Positions 7,263 through 15,347 of a stretch of 56,918 bases of DNA are shown piece by piece. The notes under the pieces were generated by a model that worked only from the letters and a program-made list of their open reading frames with translations, was not told the DNA's origin and did no database searches. Both the position numbers and the translations under genes were made by a program. The stretch's first letter is position 1. The number at the start of each line of letters is the position of its first letter. The stretch comes from Ardenticatenaceae bacterium. GTDB taxonomy: Bacteria > Chloroflexota > Anaerolineae > Ardenticatenales > Ardenticatenaceae. The DNA lies in NCBI GenBank assembly GCA_026989095.1, contig JALSKA010000170.1, positions 1 through 56,918 of the forward strand. Reading direction: 5' to 3'.

Positions 7263-10154
7263 ATGAGGCGGCTGCTCCCCCTTGTGGCCCTTGTCGTCGT
7301 GCTCGTGGCTCTGGCTCTGCCCTGGGGCGGCATCGGCGCCCGGGCGGAGGCCGCTCCCCTGGCGGCCAGCGCGGACTGCGACATCTGGTGGAACGAAGTG
7401 CTCCACGACACCTTCGACCCCGTCTACCGCTCCCCCGTGGGGCCGGTCACCACGGGCACCACCGTGCGCCTTCGCCTGCGCGTGGCCCAGGGCGACATCA
7501 CCGGCGCGCGGGTGCGCGTCTGGGACGACCGCACCAACACCGAGACGTACTACAGCATGGCGTGGGACGGCGGCTACGACACCGACCCCACCACCTACGA
7601 CTGGTGGTACGTGGACATTCCCGTCGGCACCACCCCCACCATCCTCTACTACTTCTTCGAGATCAACGACGCCCCGGGCTGGTGTGCGCCGGACCAGGAC
7701 TTCTACGTGGACGATGACCCCAAGTTCTACGGCGGCGGCCTGGGCCAGATGATCGACACCTACGACGACATGCGCTCCTTCCAGATCACCGTCTACGACC
7801 CCGCCTTCACCGTTCCCGCCTGGATGCAGCGCGGCGTGGTCTACCAGGTCTTCCCCGACCGCTTTCGCGACGGCGATCCCACCAACAACCCCCAGGCCGG
7901 CCGCTTCTCCTACAACCGCAGCAACGGCGCCATCGTGCGCTCCAACTTCGGCGGCGCCAACCCCGGCGAGGTGTGGAACTTCACCGTGTGCGACCCGCGC
8001 GGCACCTACACCCCCTCGTGCCAGGACGCCGACGGCGGCTACTACGGCGACAACTTCTACGGCGGCGACCTGCGGGGCATCATCCAGAAGATCGAGGACG
8101 GCTACTTCACCAACTTGGGCGTCACCGTCCTCTACATCAACCCCATCTTCCTCTCCCCCTCCAACCACAAGTACGACACGGCCGACTACATGACCGTGGA
8201 CCCCGACTTCGGCACCCTGGCCGACTTCCGCGAGCTGGTCCAGAAGGCCGAGGCGCGGGGCATCAAGGTGATCCTGGACGGCGTCTTCAACCACACCTCC
8301 TCCGACAGCATCTACTTCGACCGCTACAGCCGGTACGACAGCAGCGGTGCCCTGACCAGCCCCAACGGCCCGGGCTCCGACGACAACAGCGGCGCCTGCG
8401 AGAGCCCCAACTCCCCCTACCGGAGTTGGTACTACATCCCCGACGTCGGCACGCCGGGCAACCAGCCCGACGACCGCTGTGACCCCGACGACGCCGACGA
8501 CCCCGGCGGCGCCTGGACGGAAACCTACGAGGCCTGGTACGGCTACGGCTCCCTCCCCAAGCTGCGGGCCAACTCGACGGCCGTGCGCAACCTCATCTGG
8601 GCCAACGGCACCAACAGCGTGGCCCCCTACTGGATCGGCGAGGGCGCCGACGGCTGGCGCCTGGACGTGGGGGGCGACGTGGACCCCGGCCTCACCAACG
8701 ACCCGGCCAACGACTACTGGGAGGGCTTCCGCGCGGCCGTGCGGGCCGTCAAGGCCGACGCCCTCATCCTGGGCGAGGAGTGGGGCGACGCCTCCCCCTG
8801 GCTGTTGGGGAACGAGTGGGACAGCGTCATGAACTACCGCTTCCGCTCGGCCCTGCTGGGCTGGCTGATGACCGGGTGCAGCGGCAACGGCTGTTCGGGC
8901 GGCACCACCTTCGAGGACAACGACAGCAACGCCTGGAGCAGCAGCGGTCCCATTACCCGGCTTACCCCCTCCCAGTTCAACGCGCGTCTCCTCTCCATCT
9001 GGGAGGACTATCCCCCCATGGCCTTCAAGGCCATGATGAACTTGGAGGGCTCCCACGACACGAACCGCGTTCGCTTCCTCCTGCGAAAGGTCAACAACGA
9101 CGACGACGCCACCGCCGTCCAGCGCATGAAGGAGTGGTGGGTGTTCAGCTTCACCTATCCCGGCGCGCCCACCCTCTACTACGGCGATGAGATCGGCCTG
9201 AACCACGACGGCGTCTGGTACAACAACACGTGGGAGGATGACCCCTACAACCGGGTGCCCTTCCCCTGGCCCGACGCGAGCGGCTCCACCTACAGCTACG
9301 ACAGCACGGCCCAGGCCGCCGGCCTGCTCGACCACGCCCGCAAGATGGCCGGCATCCGCCACAGCTACCGCGCCCTCCAGGACGGCGACGTGCGCCACGC
9401 CGTGGTGCTCGACGATGCCAACTGGCTTTACGGCTTCGCCCGCCTCTACGACGACGGCACGACGGCCCAGGTGGCCATCGTCGTGCTCAACCGGGACAAC
9501 GCCGGCCACACCGCCACCGTCGGCGGGCTGAACAGCGCGCCCTACAACCTGCCCGACGGCACCGTGCTGGTGGACGCCCTCAACGGCGGCACCTACACCG
9601 TCAGCGGGGGCAGCGTGACGGTCAACGTGCCCAGCAACTGGGGCGTGGTGCTCCTCGAGCAGGCCAAGCTGGACACGCCACAGGCCCCATCGGGCCGCAC
9701 GGAACAGGTCACCGGCGGCGTGAACGTGATCTTCTCGCCGGTCTTCACCGATACGGCCGGCGGGTTCGAGGTGGTGGCCGCCTACCACGTCTACCGGGAC
9801 GCCAACCCGGCCTTCACGCCCGACAGCAGCACCCTGATCGCCACGGTGGTGCCCGACACCTACGGCGGCTACCGCCTCAGCTATCAGGCCAACCCCGCCA
9901 TGACCATCGCCTTCGACCCGGCCACGAACACGATTACCCTCTACGACCCCGACGGCACGGGGAGCGATTACTACGCCTTGGGCAGCCTGAACCACGTGGG
10001 GGTGAGCAACGTGGCCGGGCCGAGCCCCACGGCCCTGCGGCTGGAGCGGCTGGAGGGATATGGCCTGGTGGTGGCCGCGCTGCCCGCGACTCCCCTCTGG
10101 GCGCTGCTGGGCGCCCTGCCGGCGCTGTTGGTGGTGGCCGCGCGCCGGCGATGA
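7263..10154 (+). CDS. Secreted GH13 amylase/pullulanase, C-terminally anchored
   Basis: A 963-residue extracellular starch-degrading enzyme. Start ATG 7263 follows GGAGAGGAGG and opens a signal peptide (MRRLLPLVALVVVLVALALP...). Residues about 35-180 look like a starch-binding beta domain of the kind before neopullulanases. The GH13 barrel shows region I DGVFNH (Asp339), region II GWRLDV (nucleophile Asp468), region III ILGEEW (acid/base Glu505) and region IV GSHD (Asp599). A beta domain and a fibronectin-like stretch follow. The C-terminus ends in a hydrophobic helix and AARRR, like PEP-CTERM-type sorting tails, so the enzyme is probably held on the surface. It would supply maltodextrins to the transporter encoded downstream. 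Repression by the LacI protein is indicated by the shared palindrome. Exact bond specificity is not resolved. Confidence 0.9.
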   Translation: MRRLLPLVALVVVLVALALPWGGIGARAEAAPLAASADCDIWWNEVLHDTFDPVYRSPVGPVTTGTTVRLRLRVAQGDITGARVRVWDDRTNTETYYSMAWDGGYDTDPTTYDWWYVDIPVGTTPTILYYFFEINDAPGWCAPDQDFYVDDDPKFYGGGLGQMIDTYDDMRSFQITVYDPAFTVPAWMQRGVVYQVFPDRFRDGDPTNNPQAGRFSYNRSNGAIVRSNFGGANPGEVWNFTVCDPRGTYTPSCQDADGGYYGDNFYGGDLRGIIQKIEDGYFTNLGVTVLYINPIFLSPSNHKYDTADYMTVDPDFGTLADFRELVQKAEARGIKVILDGVFNHTSSDSIYFDRYSRYDSSGALTSPNGPGSDDNSGACESPNSPYRSWYYIPDVGTPGNQPDDRCDPDDADDPGGAWTETYEAWYGYGSLPKLRANSTAVRNLIWANGTNSVAPYWIGEGADGWRLDVGGDVDPGLTNDPANDYWEGFRAAVRAVKADALILGEEWGDASPWLLGNEWDSVMNYRFRSALLGWLMTGCSGNGCSGGTTFEDNDSNAWSSSGPITRLTPSQFNARLLSIWEDYPPMAFKAMMNLEGSHDTNRVRFLLRKVNNDDDATAVQRMKEWWVFSFTYPGAPTLYYGDEIGLNHDGVWYNNTWEDDPYNRVPFPWPDASGSTYSYDSTAQAAGLLDHARKMAGIRHSYRALQDGDVRHAVVLDDANWLYGFARLYDDGTTAQVAIVVLNRDNAGHTATVGGLNSAPYNLPDGTVLVDALNGGTYTVSGGSVTVNVPSNWGVVLLEQAKLDTPQAPSGRTEQVTGGVNVIFSPVFTDTAGGFEVVAAYHVYRDANPAFTPDSSTLIATVVPDTYGGYRLSYQANPAMTIAFDPATNTITLYDPDGTGSDYYALGSLNHVGVSNVAGPSPTALRLERLEGYGLVVAALPATPLWALLGALPALLVVAARRR

Positions 10155-10182
10155 GCCCCGCGTGAGGTTGGCCAAGGGCGTT

Positions 10183-10221
10183 GCCGGCCCCCTCCCGGCC
10201 TCGCCGTGGGAGGGGGCCGGC
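10183..10221 (+). terminator. Strong hairpin terminator after the GH13 gene
   Basis: Perfect 14-bp GC-rich stem (10183-10196 with 10208-10221) and an 11-base loop, 28 bases after the stop codon and just before the next promoter. Confidence 0.75.
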
Positions 10222-10230
10222 GCGTCGGAT

Positions 10231-10259
10231 TTGACGGGAGGATGCTTTGCGCGTAGAAT
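10231..10259 (+). promoter_or_regulatory. Promoter of the lacI-type gene
   Basis: TTGACG (10231-10236), 17-bp spacer, TAGAAT (10254-10259). The palindrome at 10259-10274 touches the -10 box. Confidence 0.8.
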
Positions 10260-10274
10260 CGGGAACGTTCCCGA
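10259..10274. promoter_or_regulatory. LacI-family operator, copy 2 (autoregulation)
   Basis: Perfect 16-bp palindrome TCGGGAACGTTCCCGA, sharing the 12-bp core GGGAACGTTCCC with the site at 7083. It overlaps the promoter of the regulator gene, which implies autorepression. Confidence 0.85.
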
Positions 10275-10298
10275 ACACATGTGGGGGTGATGTGAACG

Positions 10299-11324
10299 AT
10301 GCCAACTATCCATGACGTGGCCAAGCTCGCCGGTGTCTCCAGGTCCACCGTCTCGCGCGTGCTCAACAACCGCCCGGGCGTCCACCCCAAAACGCGCGAG
10401 CGCGTCCTGGCCGCCGTTCGGGAGCTCAACTACGCCCCCAACTTCGCCGCACGGGCCCTCAAGCGCCAGCGCGCCGACGCCGTGGGGCTCATCATCCCCG
10501 CTTCCTTCCGCGAGCCCCGCTCCGACGAGCCCAGGGGATACGTCCTCACCGAGATCATCCGCGGCGCCTACAACTTCTTCACCGAGCAGCGCCTGGCCCT
10601 CACCCTCCTCGACGACCAGGGCACCTTCCGCTTCTACCAGGCCCTCTTCGAGCGCCGCCAGGTGGACGGCCTCCTCTTCATCGACCTGGAGCCCGACCCC
10701 CACATGGTCGAGCGCCTCAAGGGGCTCGATGTCCCCTTCGTGGTCATCGGCAACGTGGACGCCGAGGACGTGGTCTGCGTGGACGTGGACAACTACGAGA
10801 GCTCCCGCCGCGTGGTCTACTACCTGTACCAGATGGGCCACCGCCGCATCGCCTTCATCAACGGCCCCCAACGCCGCTTCGCCAGCCGGGACCGCCGCGC
10901 CGGCGTCCTCGCCGCCGTGACCGAGCTGGGGCTCTCCCTCCCCGACGCTTACGACCAGCCCGGCGACTTCAGCGAGCGCTCCGGCCAGAAGGCCATGTGG
11001 CGCCTCCTCGAGGCCGACCCCCGCCCCACCGCCATCTACGCCATGAACGACCGCATGGCCATCGGCGCCATCCGCGCCGCCCGCGACGCCGGCCTGCGCG
11101 TGCCCGAGGACATCAGCGTCGTCGGCTTCGACGACATCCCCGTGGCCCCCTACATCCGCCCCCCACTGACCACCGTCCGCCAGCCCCTCTACGAGTTGGG
11201 CGCGGCCGCCGCACGTCTGCTCGTGCAGCGCATCGCCGGCCAGGAGCTCCCCTCGCGGCGCGTGCTCCTGCCTGCCCTCCTCGTCGAGCGGGAGAGCGTC
11301 AGATCGCTGCCAACCGAAGCGTGA
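10299..11324 (+). CDS. LacI-family sugar-responsive repressor
   Basis: A 341-residue regulator beginning with the canonical LacI headpiece (TIHDVAKLAGVSRSTVSRVL, residues 3-22, then NNRPGVHPKTRERVLAAV), a hinge helix and a periplasmic-binding-protein-like effector domain (GLIIPASF; VDGLLF; FINGP; YAMNDRMAIGAIRAARDAGLRVPEDISVVGFDD). It lies between the secreted GH13 gene and the maltose-type transporter genes and has the GGGAACGTTCCC operator at its own promoter and at the GH13 promoter. By context the inducer is probably maltose or a maltodextrin. No copy of the operator lies in the 115 bases before malE, so that operon may be read through from this promoter. Confidence 0.9.
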   Translation: MPTIHDVAKLAGVSRSTVSRVLNNRPGVHPKTRERVLAAVRELNYAPNFAARALKRQRADAVGLIIPASFREPRSDEPRGYVLTEIIRGAYNFFTEQRLALTLLDDQGTFRFYQALFERRQVDGLLFIDLEPDPHMVERLKGLDVPFVVIGNVDAEDVVCVDVDNYESSRRVVYYLYQMGHRRIAFINGPQRRFASRDRRAGVLAAVTELGLSLPDAYDQPGDFSERSGQKAMWRLLEADPRPTAIYAMNDRMAIGAIRAARDAGLRVPEDISVVGFDDIPVAPYIRPPLTTVRQPLYELGAAAARLLVQRIAGQELPSRRVLLPALLVERESVRSLPTEA

Positions 11325-11439
11325 AAGGAGGTGAGATGCCCGCTGAACGGCCCCTGTTGAAGATGGCGTTGTGAAGACTGTTGTGAAGGTGAGGTTGATC
11401 GACCGATGTCAAGGAGGAGATGCAAGGAGGAAAGTGAAG

Positions 11440-12780
11440 ATGGAACGCCGATCTGTTCTCCTGACCCTCGTTGTTGTGACCGTGATGTTGATCGTGGCCG
11501 CCTGTGGCGGTGGCGGGGCCCAGCCCACGGCCGCCCCTGCGCCCACCGAGCCGCCGCCGGAGGCGGCGCCTTCCCCCACGCCCGAGCCCATGGAGGAGCC
11601 CTCCCCCACGCCTGAACCCATGGAGGAGCCCTCGCCCACGCCCGAGCCCATGGAAGAGGCCGCGGCCCAGTTGGTCATCTGGGCCGACGAGAACCGCGCC
11701 CCCATCATGCAGGAGCTGGCCGAGGCGTTCAAGGCCCAGTACGGCGTCGAACTGGTCGTCCAGCAGGTGAGCTTCGGCGACCTGCGCGAGCAGTTCAAGG
11801 TGGCCGGCCCGGCTGGCGAGGGGCCCGACATCATCATCGGCGCCCACGACTGGCTCGGCGAGCTCGTGGTCAACGGCCTCATCGTGCCCGTGGACTTGGG
11901 CGACAAGCGGGACCAGTTCCTCGACGTGGCCCTCCAGGCCTTCACCTACGACGGCGAGCTCTACGGCATGCCCTACCTGACCGAGAACGTGGCCTTCTTC
12001 TACAACCCTGACCTCGTGCCCGAGCCCCCCAAGACCTGGAGCGAGGTGCGCGAGATCGCCGCCCAGCTCCAGGAGGAGGGCAAGGTCACCCAGGGGTACG
12101 TCCTCCAGGTGGGTGACCCCTACCACTTCTACCCCATCATGAGCGCCTTCGGCGGCTACGTCTTCGGCCGCGACGAGAAGGGCTCCTACAACCCCGACGA
12201 CTTGGGCATCGACAGCGAGGGCTCCATCGCGGCCGCCAAGTGGCTCGACCAGATGGTCAAGGACGGCCTGCTCAGCCCCGACGTGGACTGGGACACCATG
12301 CACGCCATGTTCGAGAACGGCGAGTCGGCCATGTTCATCACCGGTCCGTGGGCCCTCAACCGCATTCGCGAGTCGGGCGTCAACTACGCCATCGCCCCCA
12401 TCCCCGACGAGACCTCTGAAGGCAAGCCCTTCATGGGCGTCCACGGCTTCATGATCAGCGCCTTCAGCCAGGACCCGCTCCTGGCCCAGGCCTTCCTGAC
12501 CGAGTTCGTGGCCACCGAGGAGGTCATGCAGAAGCTCTTCGAGGCCGACCCGCGGCCTTCCGCCTTCCTCTCCGTGCGCGAGGCCATCGACGACCCCGAC
12601 ACCGCGGCCTTCGGCGAGGCCGGCCAGAACGCCGACCCCATGCCGGCCATCCCCGAGATGGCCTCCGTCTGGGAGGCGTGGGGCAACGCCATCACGCTCA
12701 TCTTCCAGCAGCAGGAGGACCCCGAGGCGGCCTTCAAGGCGGCGGCCGAGCAGATTCGCGCGGCCATCGCCGGCCAGTAG
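11440..12780 (+). CDS. malE: Maltose-type ABC transporter binding lipoprotein
   Basis: A 446-residue family-1 solute-binding protein. Start ATG 11440 follows AAGGAGGAAAG; longer in-frame starts lack the lipoprotein signal at the right place. The signal sequence ends in a lipobox (LIVAAC), so the mature protein is a lipid-anchored receptor, as in Gram-positive bacteria and Chloroflexota. A flexible linker follows with three copies of [10 protein letters not shown], then the binding fold ([53 protein letters not shown]). It heads malF, malG and a GH57 enzyme, which fits maltose/maltodextrin. No ATPase gene is nearby, so a shared MsmK-like ATPase must be encoded elsewhere. Confidence 0.87.
   Translation: MERRSVLLTLVVVTVMLIVAACGGGGAQPTAAPAPTEPPPEAAPSPTPEPMEEPSPTPEPMEEPSPTPEPMEEAAAQLVIWADENRAPIMQELAEAFKAQYGVELVVQQVSFGDLREQFKVAGPAGEGPDIIIGAHDWLGELVVNGLIVPVDLGDKRDQFLDVALQAFTYDGELYGMPYLTENVAFFYNPDLVPEPPKTWSEVREIAAQLQEEGKVTQGYVLQVGDPYHFYPIMSAFGGYVFGRDEKGSYNPDDLGIDSEGSIAAAKWLDQMVKDGLLSPDVDWDTMHAMFENGESAMFITGPWALNRIRESGVNYAIAPIPDETSEGKPFMGVHGFMISAFSQDPLLAQAFLTEFVATEEVMQKLFEADPRPSAFLSVREAIDDPDTAAFGEAGQNADPMPAIPEMASVWEAWGNAITLIFQQQEDPEAAFKAAAEQIRAAIAGQ
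11569..11658 (+). repeat. Three tandem 30-base repeats in the malE linker
   Basis: Three in-frame 30-base units (11569-11598, 11599-11628, 11629-11658), each encoding [10 protein letters not shown], between the lipid anchor and the sugar-binding domain. Unit number is likely to vary between strains by slippage. Confidence 0.9.
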
Positions 12781-12789
12781 GCCCCGTCT

Positions 12790-12830
12790 CCCCCGTTGTG
12801 GCGGGCGCAGTCGGCCCGCCACAACGGGGG
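12790..12830 (+). terminator. 17-bp hairpin between malE and malF
   Basis: Perfect 17-bp stem (12790-12806 with 12814-12830) and a 7-base loop, starting 9 bases after the malE stop and 32 bases before malF. With no T tract it is better read as a partial terminator or 3'-end protector that lets the binding protein be made in excess of the permeases. Confidence 0.75.
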
Positions 12831-12862
12831 TGCCCCCTTGATGTGGAGCGAGGAGTTCTTCC

Positions 12863-14470
12863 ATGATTCGCGTGGGAACCGGCCAAGGCACACAACGTCT
12901 TTCCACCTCCCTGTCCCTCTCGGAGGTGCTCTTCCGCCTGCTGGCCCTGGCCCTGGTGGACGCCGTGGCCATCTGGCTGGTCATCCGCATGGTGGCCGAC
13001 GGCGTCTGGCTGCTGGTGACCCTGGTGACCGTGATCACCCTGGGCCTCAACGTCATCTTCCTCCGGGAGGAGTTCTACCCCCTGCGCTGGATGTCCCCTG
13101 GCCTGGCCCTCATGATCCTGATGGTGGTCTACCCCCTGGTCTTCACGGTCTACACCGCCTTCACCAATTACAGCGACGGCCACCTGCTCACCAAGCCACA
13201 GGCCATCAAGCGCATCACCACGGGCTTGCAGAACATGTACGTGCCCGAGGGGGGCATCACCTATCGCTGGGTGGCCTTCCAGGCCGAGGACGGCACGCTG
13301 GCCCTCTGGCTGACCGATCCCGAGGGCAACCACTACTTCGCCCGTCCCGGGGAGCCCCTTCAGCCCGCGCGCGCCGGCGAGGGCATCTTCGGGCCGCCCG
13401 ACGAGGCGGGCGTGCCCACGGCCATCGAGGGCTACACGCGCCTCAACCGCATTCAGGCCGCGGCCAACCGGGAGCTGCCCTCCATCCAGTTCGGCCTGCC
13501 CCCCAACGCCGTCCAAGTTCGCACGCCCACCGAGGCGGCCGTCCTCCGCCCCCGCTTCGTCTACGACCCGGAGCGGGACGCCATCGTGGACCAGAAGGAG
13601 GGCAAGCTCTACGTGGCCGACGACAGCACCGGCTTCTTCGTCAGCGCCGAGGGCGAAACGCTCACCCCCGGCTACATTGTCACCGTGGGCTGGCGCAATT
13701 TCGACCGGCTCCTCAACAGCCCGGCCATTCGGGGGCCCGTCATCCGCGTCTTCGTCTGGACGGTGGTCTTCGCGGCCGCCAGCGTGGTGACTACTTTTGC
13801 CCTGGGGCTCTTCATCGCCCTGCTCTACAACGACCCCACCGTCCGGGGCCGCAAGCTCATCCGCTCTCTGCTGATCGTGCCCTACGCCATCCCCGCCTTC
13901 ATCAGCATCCTGGTCTGGCGGGGCATGATGAACCCCCAGTTCGGCGTGCTCAACCGGGCCCTGGACACGTGGCTGGGCTTTTCGCCCCCCTGGTTCTCCG
14001 ACCCCATGTGGGCCAGGCTGGGGGTCATCCTGGTGAACCTCTGGCTCGGTTTCCCTTACATGATGCTCGTCTGCAGCGGCGCCCTCCAGGCCATTCCCGA
14101 CGACATCTACGAGGCGGCCGAGATCGACGGCGCCGGCGCCTGGAAGAAGTTCCGCCTCATCACCCTGCCGCTGCTGCTCGTCTCCGTGGGGCCGCTGCTC
14201 ATCTCGTCCTTCGCCTTCAACTTCAACAACTTCAACGTGATCTACCTCTTCAACCAGGGGAATCCGCCCATGCGCGGAACGCCCACCCCTGTGGGCCACA
14301 CCGACATCCTGGTGACCTACGTCTACCGCCTGGCCTTCGCCAGCGGCGGGGGCAAGGACTACGGCTACGCGGCGGCCATCACCATCATCATCTTCCTGAT
14401 CGTGGCGGCCATCACCCTCTTCAACTTCCGCTACACGCGCATGTGGGAGGAGGTGTCGGAACATGTTTGA
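12863..14470 (+). CDS. malF: Maltose-type ABC permease MalF
   Basis: A 535-residue inner-membrane permease. It has several N-terminal membrane helices, then a large extracytoplasmic loop at about residues 115-275, as MalF proteins do. The permease core follows with the EAA loop (EAAEIDGAGAWKKFRLITLP, about residue 413) that docks the ATPase. FNFNNFNVIYLFNQGNPP in the core and the C-terminal RYTRMWEE are also typical of MalF. The stop overlaps the malG start by 8 bases, so the two are translationally coupled. Substrate specificity is inferred from the neighbouring glucan hydrolases. Confidence 0.88.
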   Translation: MIRVGTGQGTQRLSTSLSLSEVLFRLLALALVDAVAIWLVIRMVADGVWLLVTLVTVITLGLNVIFLREEFYPLRWMSPGLALMILMVVYPLVFTVYTAFTNYSDGHLLTKPQAIKRITTGLQNMYVPEGGITYRWVAFQAEDGTLALWLTDPEGNHYFARPGEPLQPARAGEGIFGPPDEAGVPTAIEGYTRLNRIQAAANRELPSIQFGLPPNAVQVRTPTEAAVLRPRFVYDPERDAIVDQKEGKLYVADDSTGFFVSAEGETLTPGYIVTVGWRNFDRLLNSPAIRGPVIRVFVWTVVFAAASVVTTFALGLFIALLYNDPTVRGRKLIRSLLIVPYAIPAFISILVWRGMMNPQFGVLNRALDTWLGFSPPWFSDPMWARLGVILVNLWLGFPYMMLVCSGALQAIPDDIYEAAEIDGAGAWKKFRLITLPLLLVSVGPLLISSFAFNFNNFNVIYLFNQGNPPMRGTPTPVGHTDILVTYVYRLAFASGGGKDYGYAAAITIIIFLIVAAITLFNFRYTRMWEEVSEHV

Positions 14471-15347
14471 ACAGGTGAACGGCACCCTGTCGCGCAGGCA
14501 ACGGCGCCAGCTCATCCGCCTGGCCCGCTGGGCGCTCACCCTGGTGCTCGTCTTCTACGCCCTCTTCCCGGCCGCCTGGGTCTTCTCGGCCTCCCTCGAC
14601 CCGCGCAACTCCCTGGCGCAGCAGGCCCTGATCCCGCCCAACGCCTCGTTGGAGAACTACCGCCAGCTCTTCGCCAACCCGGTCCAACCCTTTGGGCGCT
14701 GGATGCTCAACTCCATCAAGGTCTCGACTATCACCTCCGCGCTGGCCGTGCTCATCAGCGCCTTGGCCGCCTATGCCTTCTCCCGCTTTCGCTTTGCCGG
14801 CCGGCGCAGCCTGCTGCTCACCATCCTGTTGATCCAGGTCTTCCCCAACTTCCTGGCCATTGTGGCCATCTTCCTGCTCCTGCAACAGATCGGCATGTAC
14901 ATCCCCTCCCTGGGGTTGGGCACTCACGGCGGGCTCATCCTGGCCTACTTGGGCGGCGCGCTGGGCATCAACACCTGGCTGATGAAGGGCTTTTTCGACG
15001 CCGTGCCGCGCGACCTGGACGAATCGGCCCGCATCGACGGGGCCAACGACCGCCAGATCTTCGTTCACATCATCTTCCCCCTGGTGCGCCCCATCCTGGC
15101 CGTGGTGGGCATTCTCACCTTCATCGGCACCTACTCCGACTACGTGCTCGCCAGCATCATCCTCAAGGACCGTGACACCATGACCCTTGCGGTGGGGCTC
15201 TACCAGTTGATCAGCGGCCAGTTCACCCAAAAGTGGGGGGTCTTCGCGGCCGGCGCGACGATCGGCGCCATTCCCATTGTGCTGGTCTACTTGGTGCTCC
15301 AGGATTACATCATCGGCGGCCTGACCAGGGGGGCGGTCAAGGGATGA
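14463..15347 (+). CDS. malG: Maltose-type ABC permease MalG
   Basis: A 294-residue permease with six predicted membrane helices and the EAA-type loop ESARIDGANDRQIFVHIIFP, followed by the conserved C-terminal end GLTRGAVKG that matches MalG proteins. It partners MalF and an ATPase encoded elsewhere. Overlaps malF by 8 bases and the following GH57 gene by 4 (ATGA), so the three genes form one tightly coupled unit. Confidence 0.9.
   Translation: MFEQVNGTLSRRQRRQLIRLARWALTLVLVFYALFPAAWVFSASLDPRNSLAQQALIPPNASLENYRQLFANPVQPFGRWMLNSIKVSTITSALAVLISALAAYAFSRFRFAGRRSLLLTILLIQVFPNFLAIVAIFLLLQQIGMYIPSLGLGTHGGLILAYLGGALGINTWLMKGFFDAVPRDLDESARIDGANDRQIFVHIIFPLVRPILAVVGILTFIGTYSDYVLASIILKDRDTMTLAVGLYQLISGQFTQKWGVFAAGATIGAIPIVLVYLVLQDYIIGGLTRGAVKG

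Noticed and set aside
5757-10871. 1704-codon open frame on the minus strand
   Set aside because: Antisense shadow of the aldehyde dehydrogenase, GH13 and lacI genes caused by high GC codon use; the translation is low-complexity G/A/V/H-rich with no domain.
11569-11658. Tandem repeats as a possible CRISPR-like array
   Set aside because: Units are adjacent with no spacers and encode an in-frame [10 protein letters not shown] linker.
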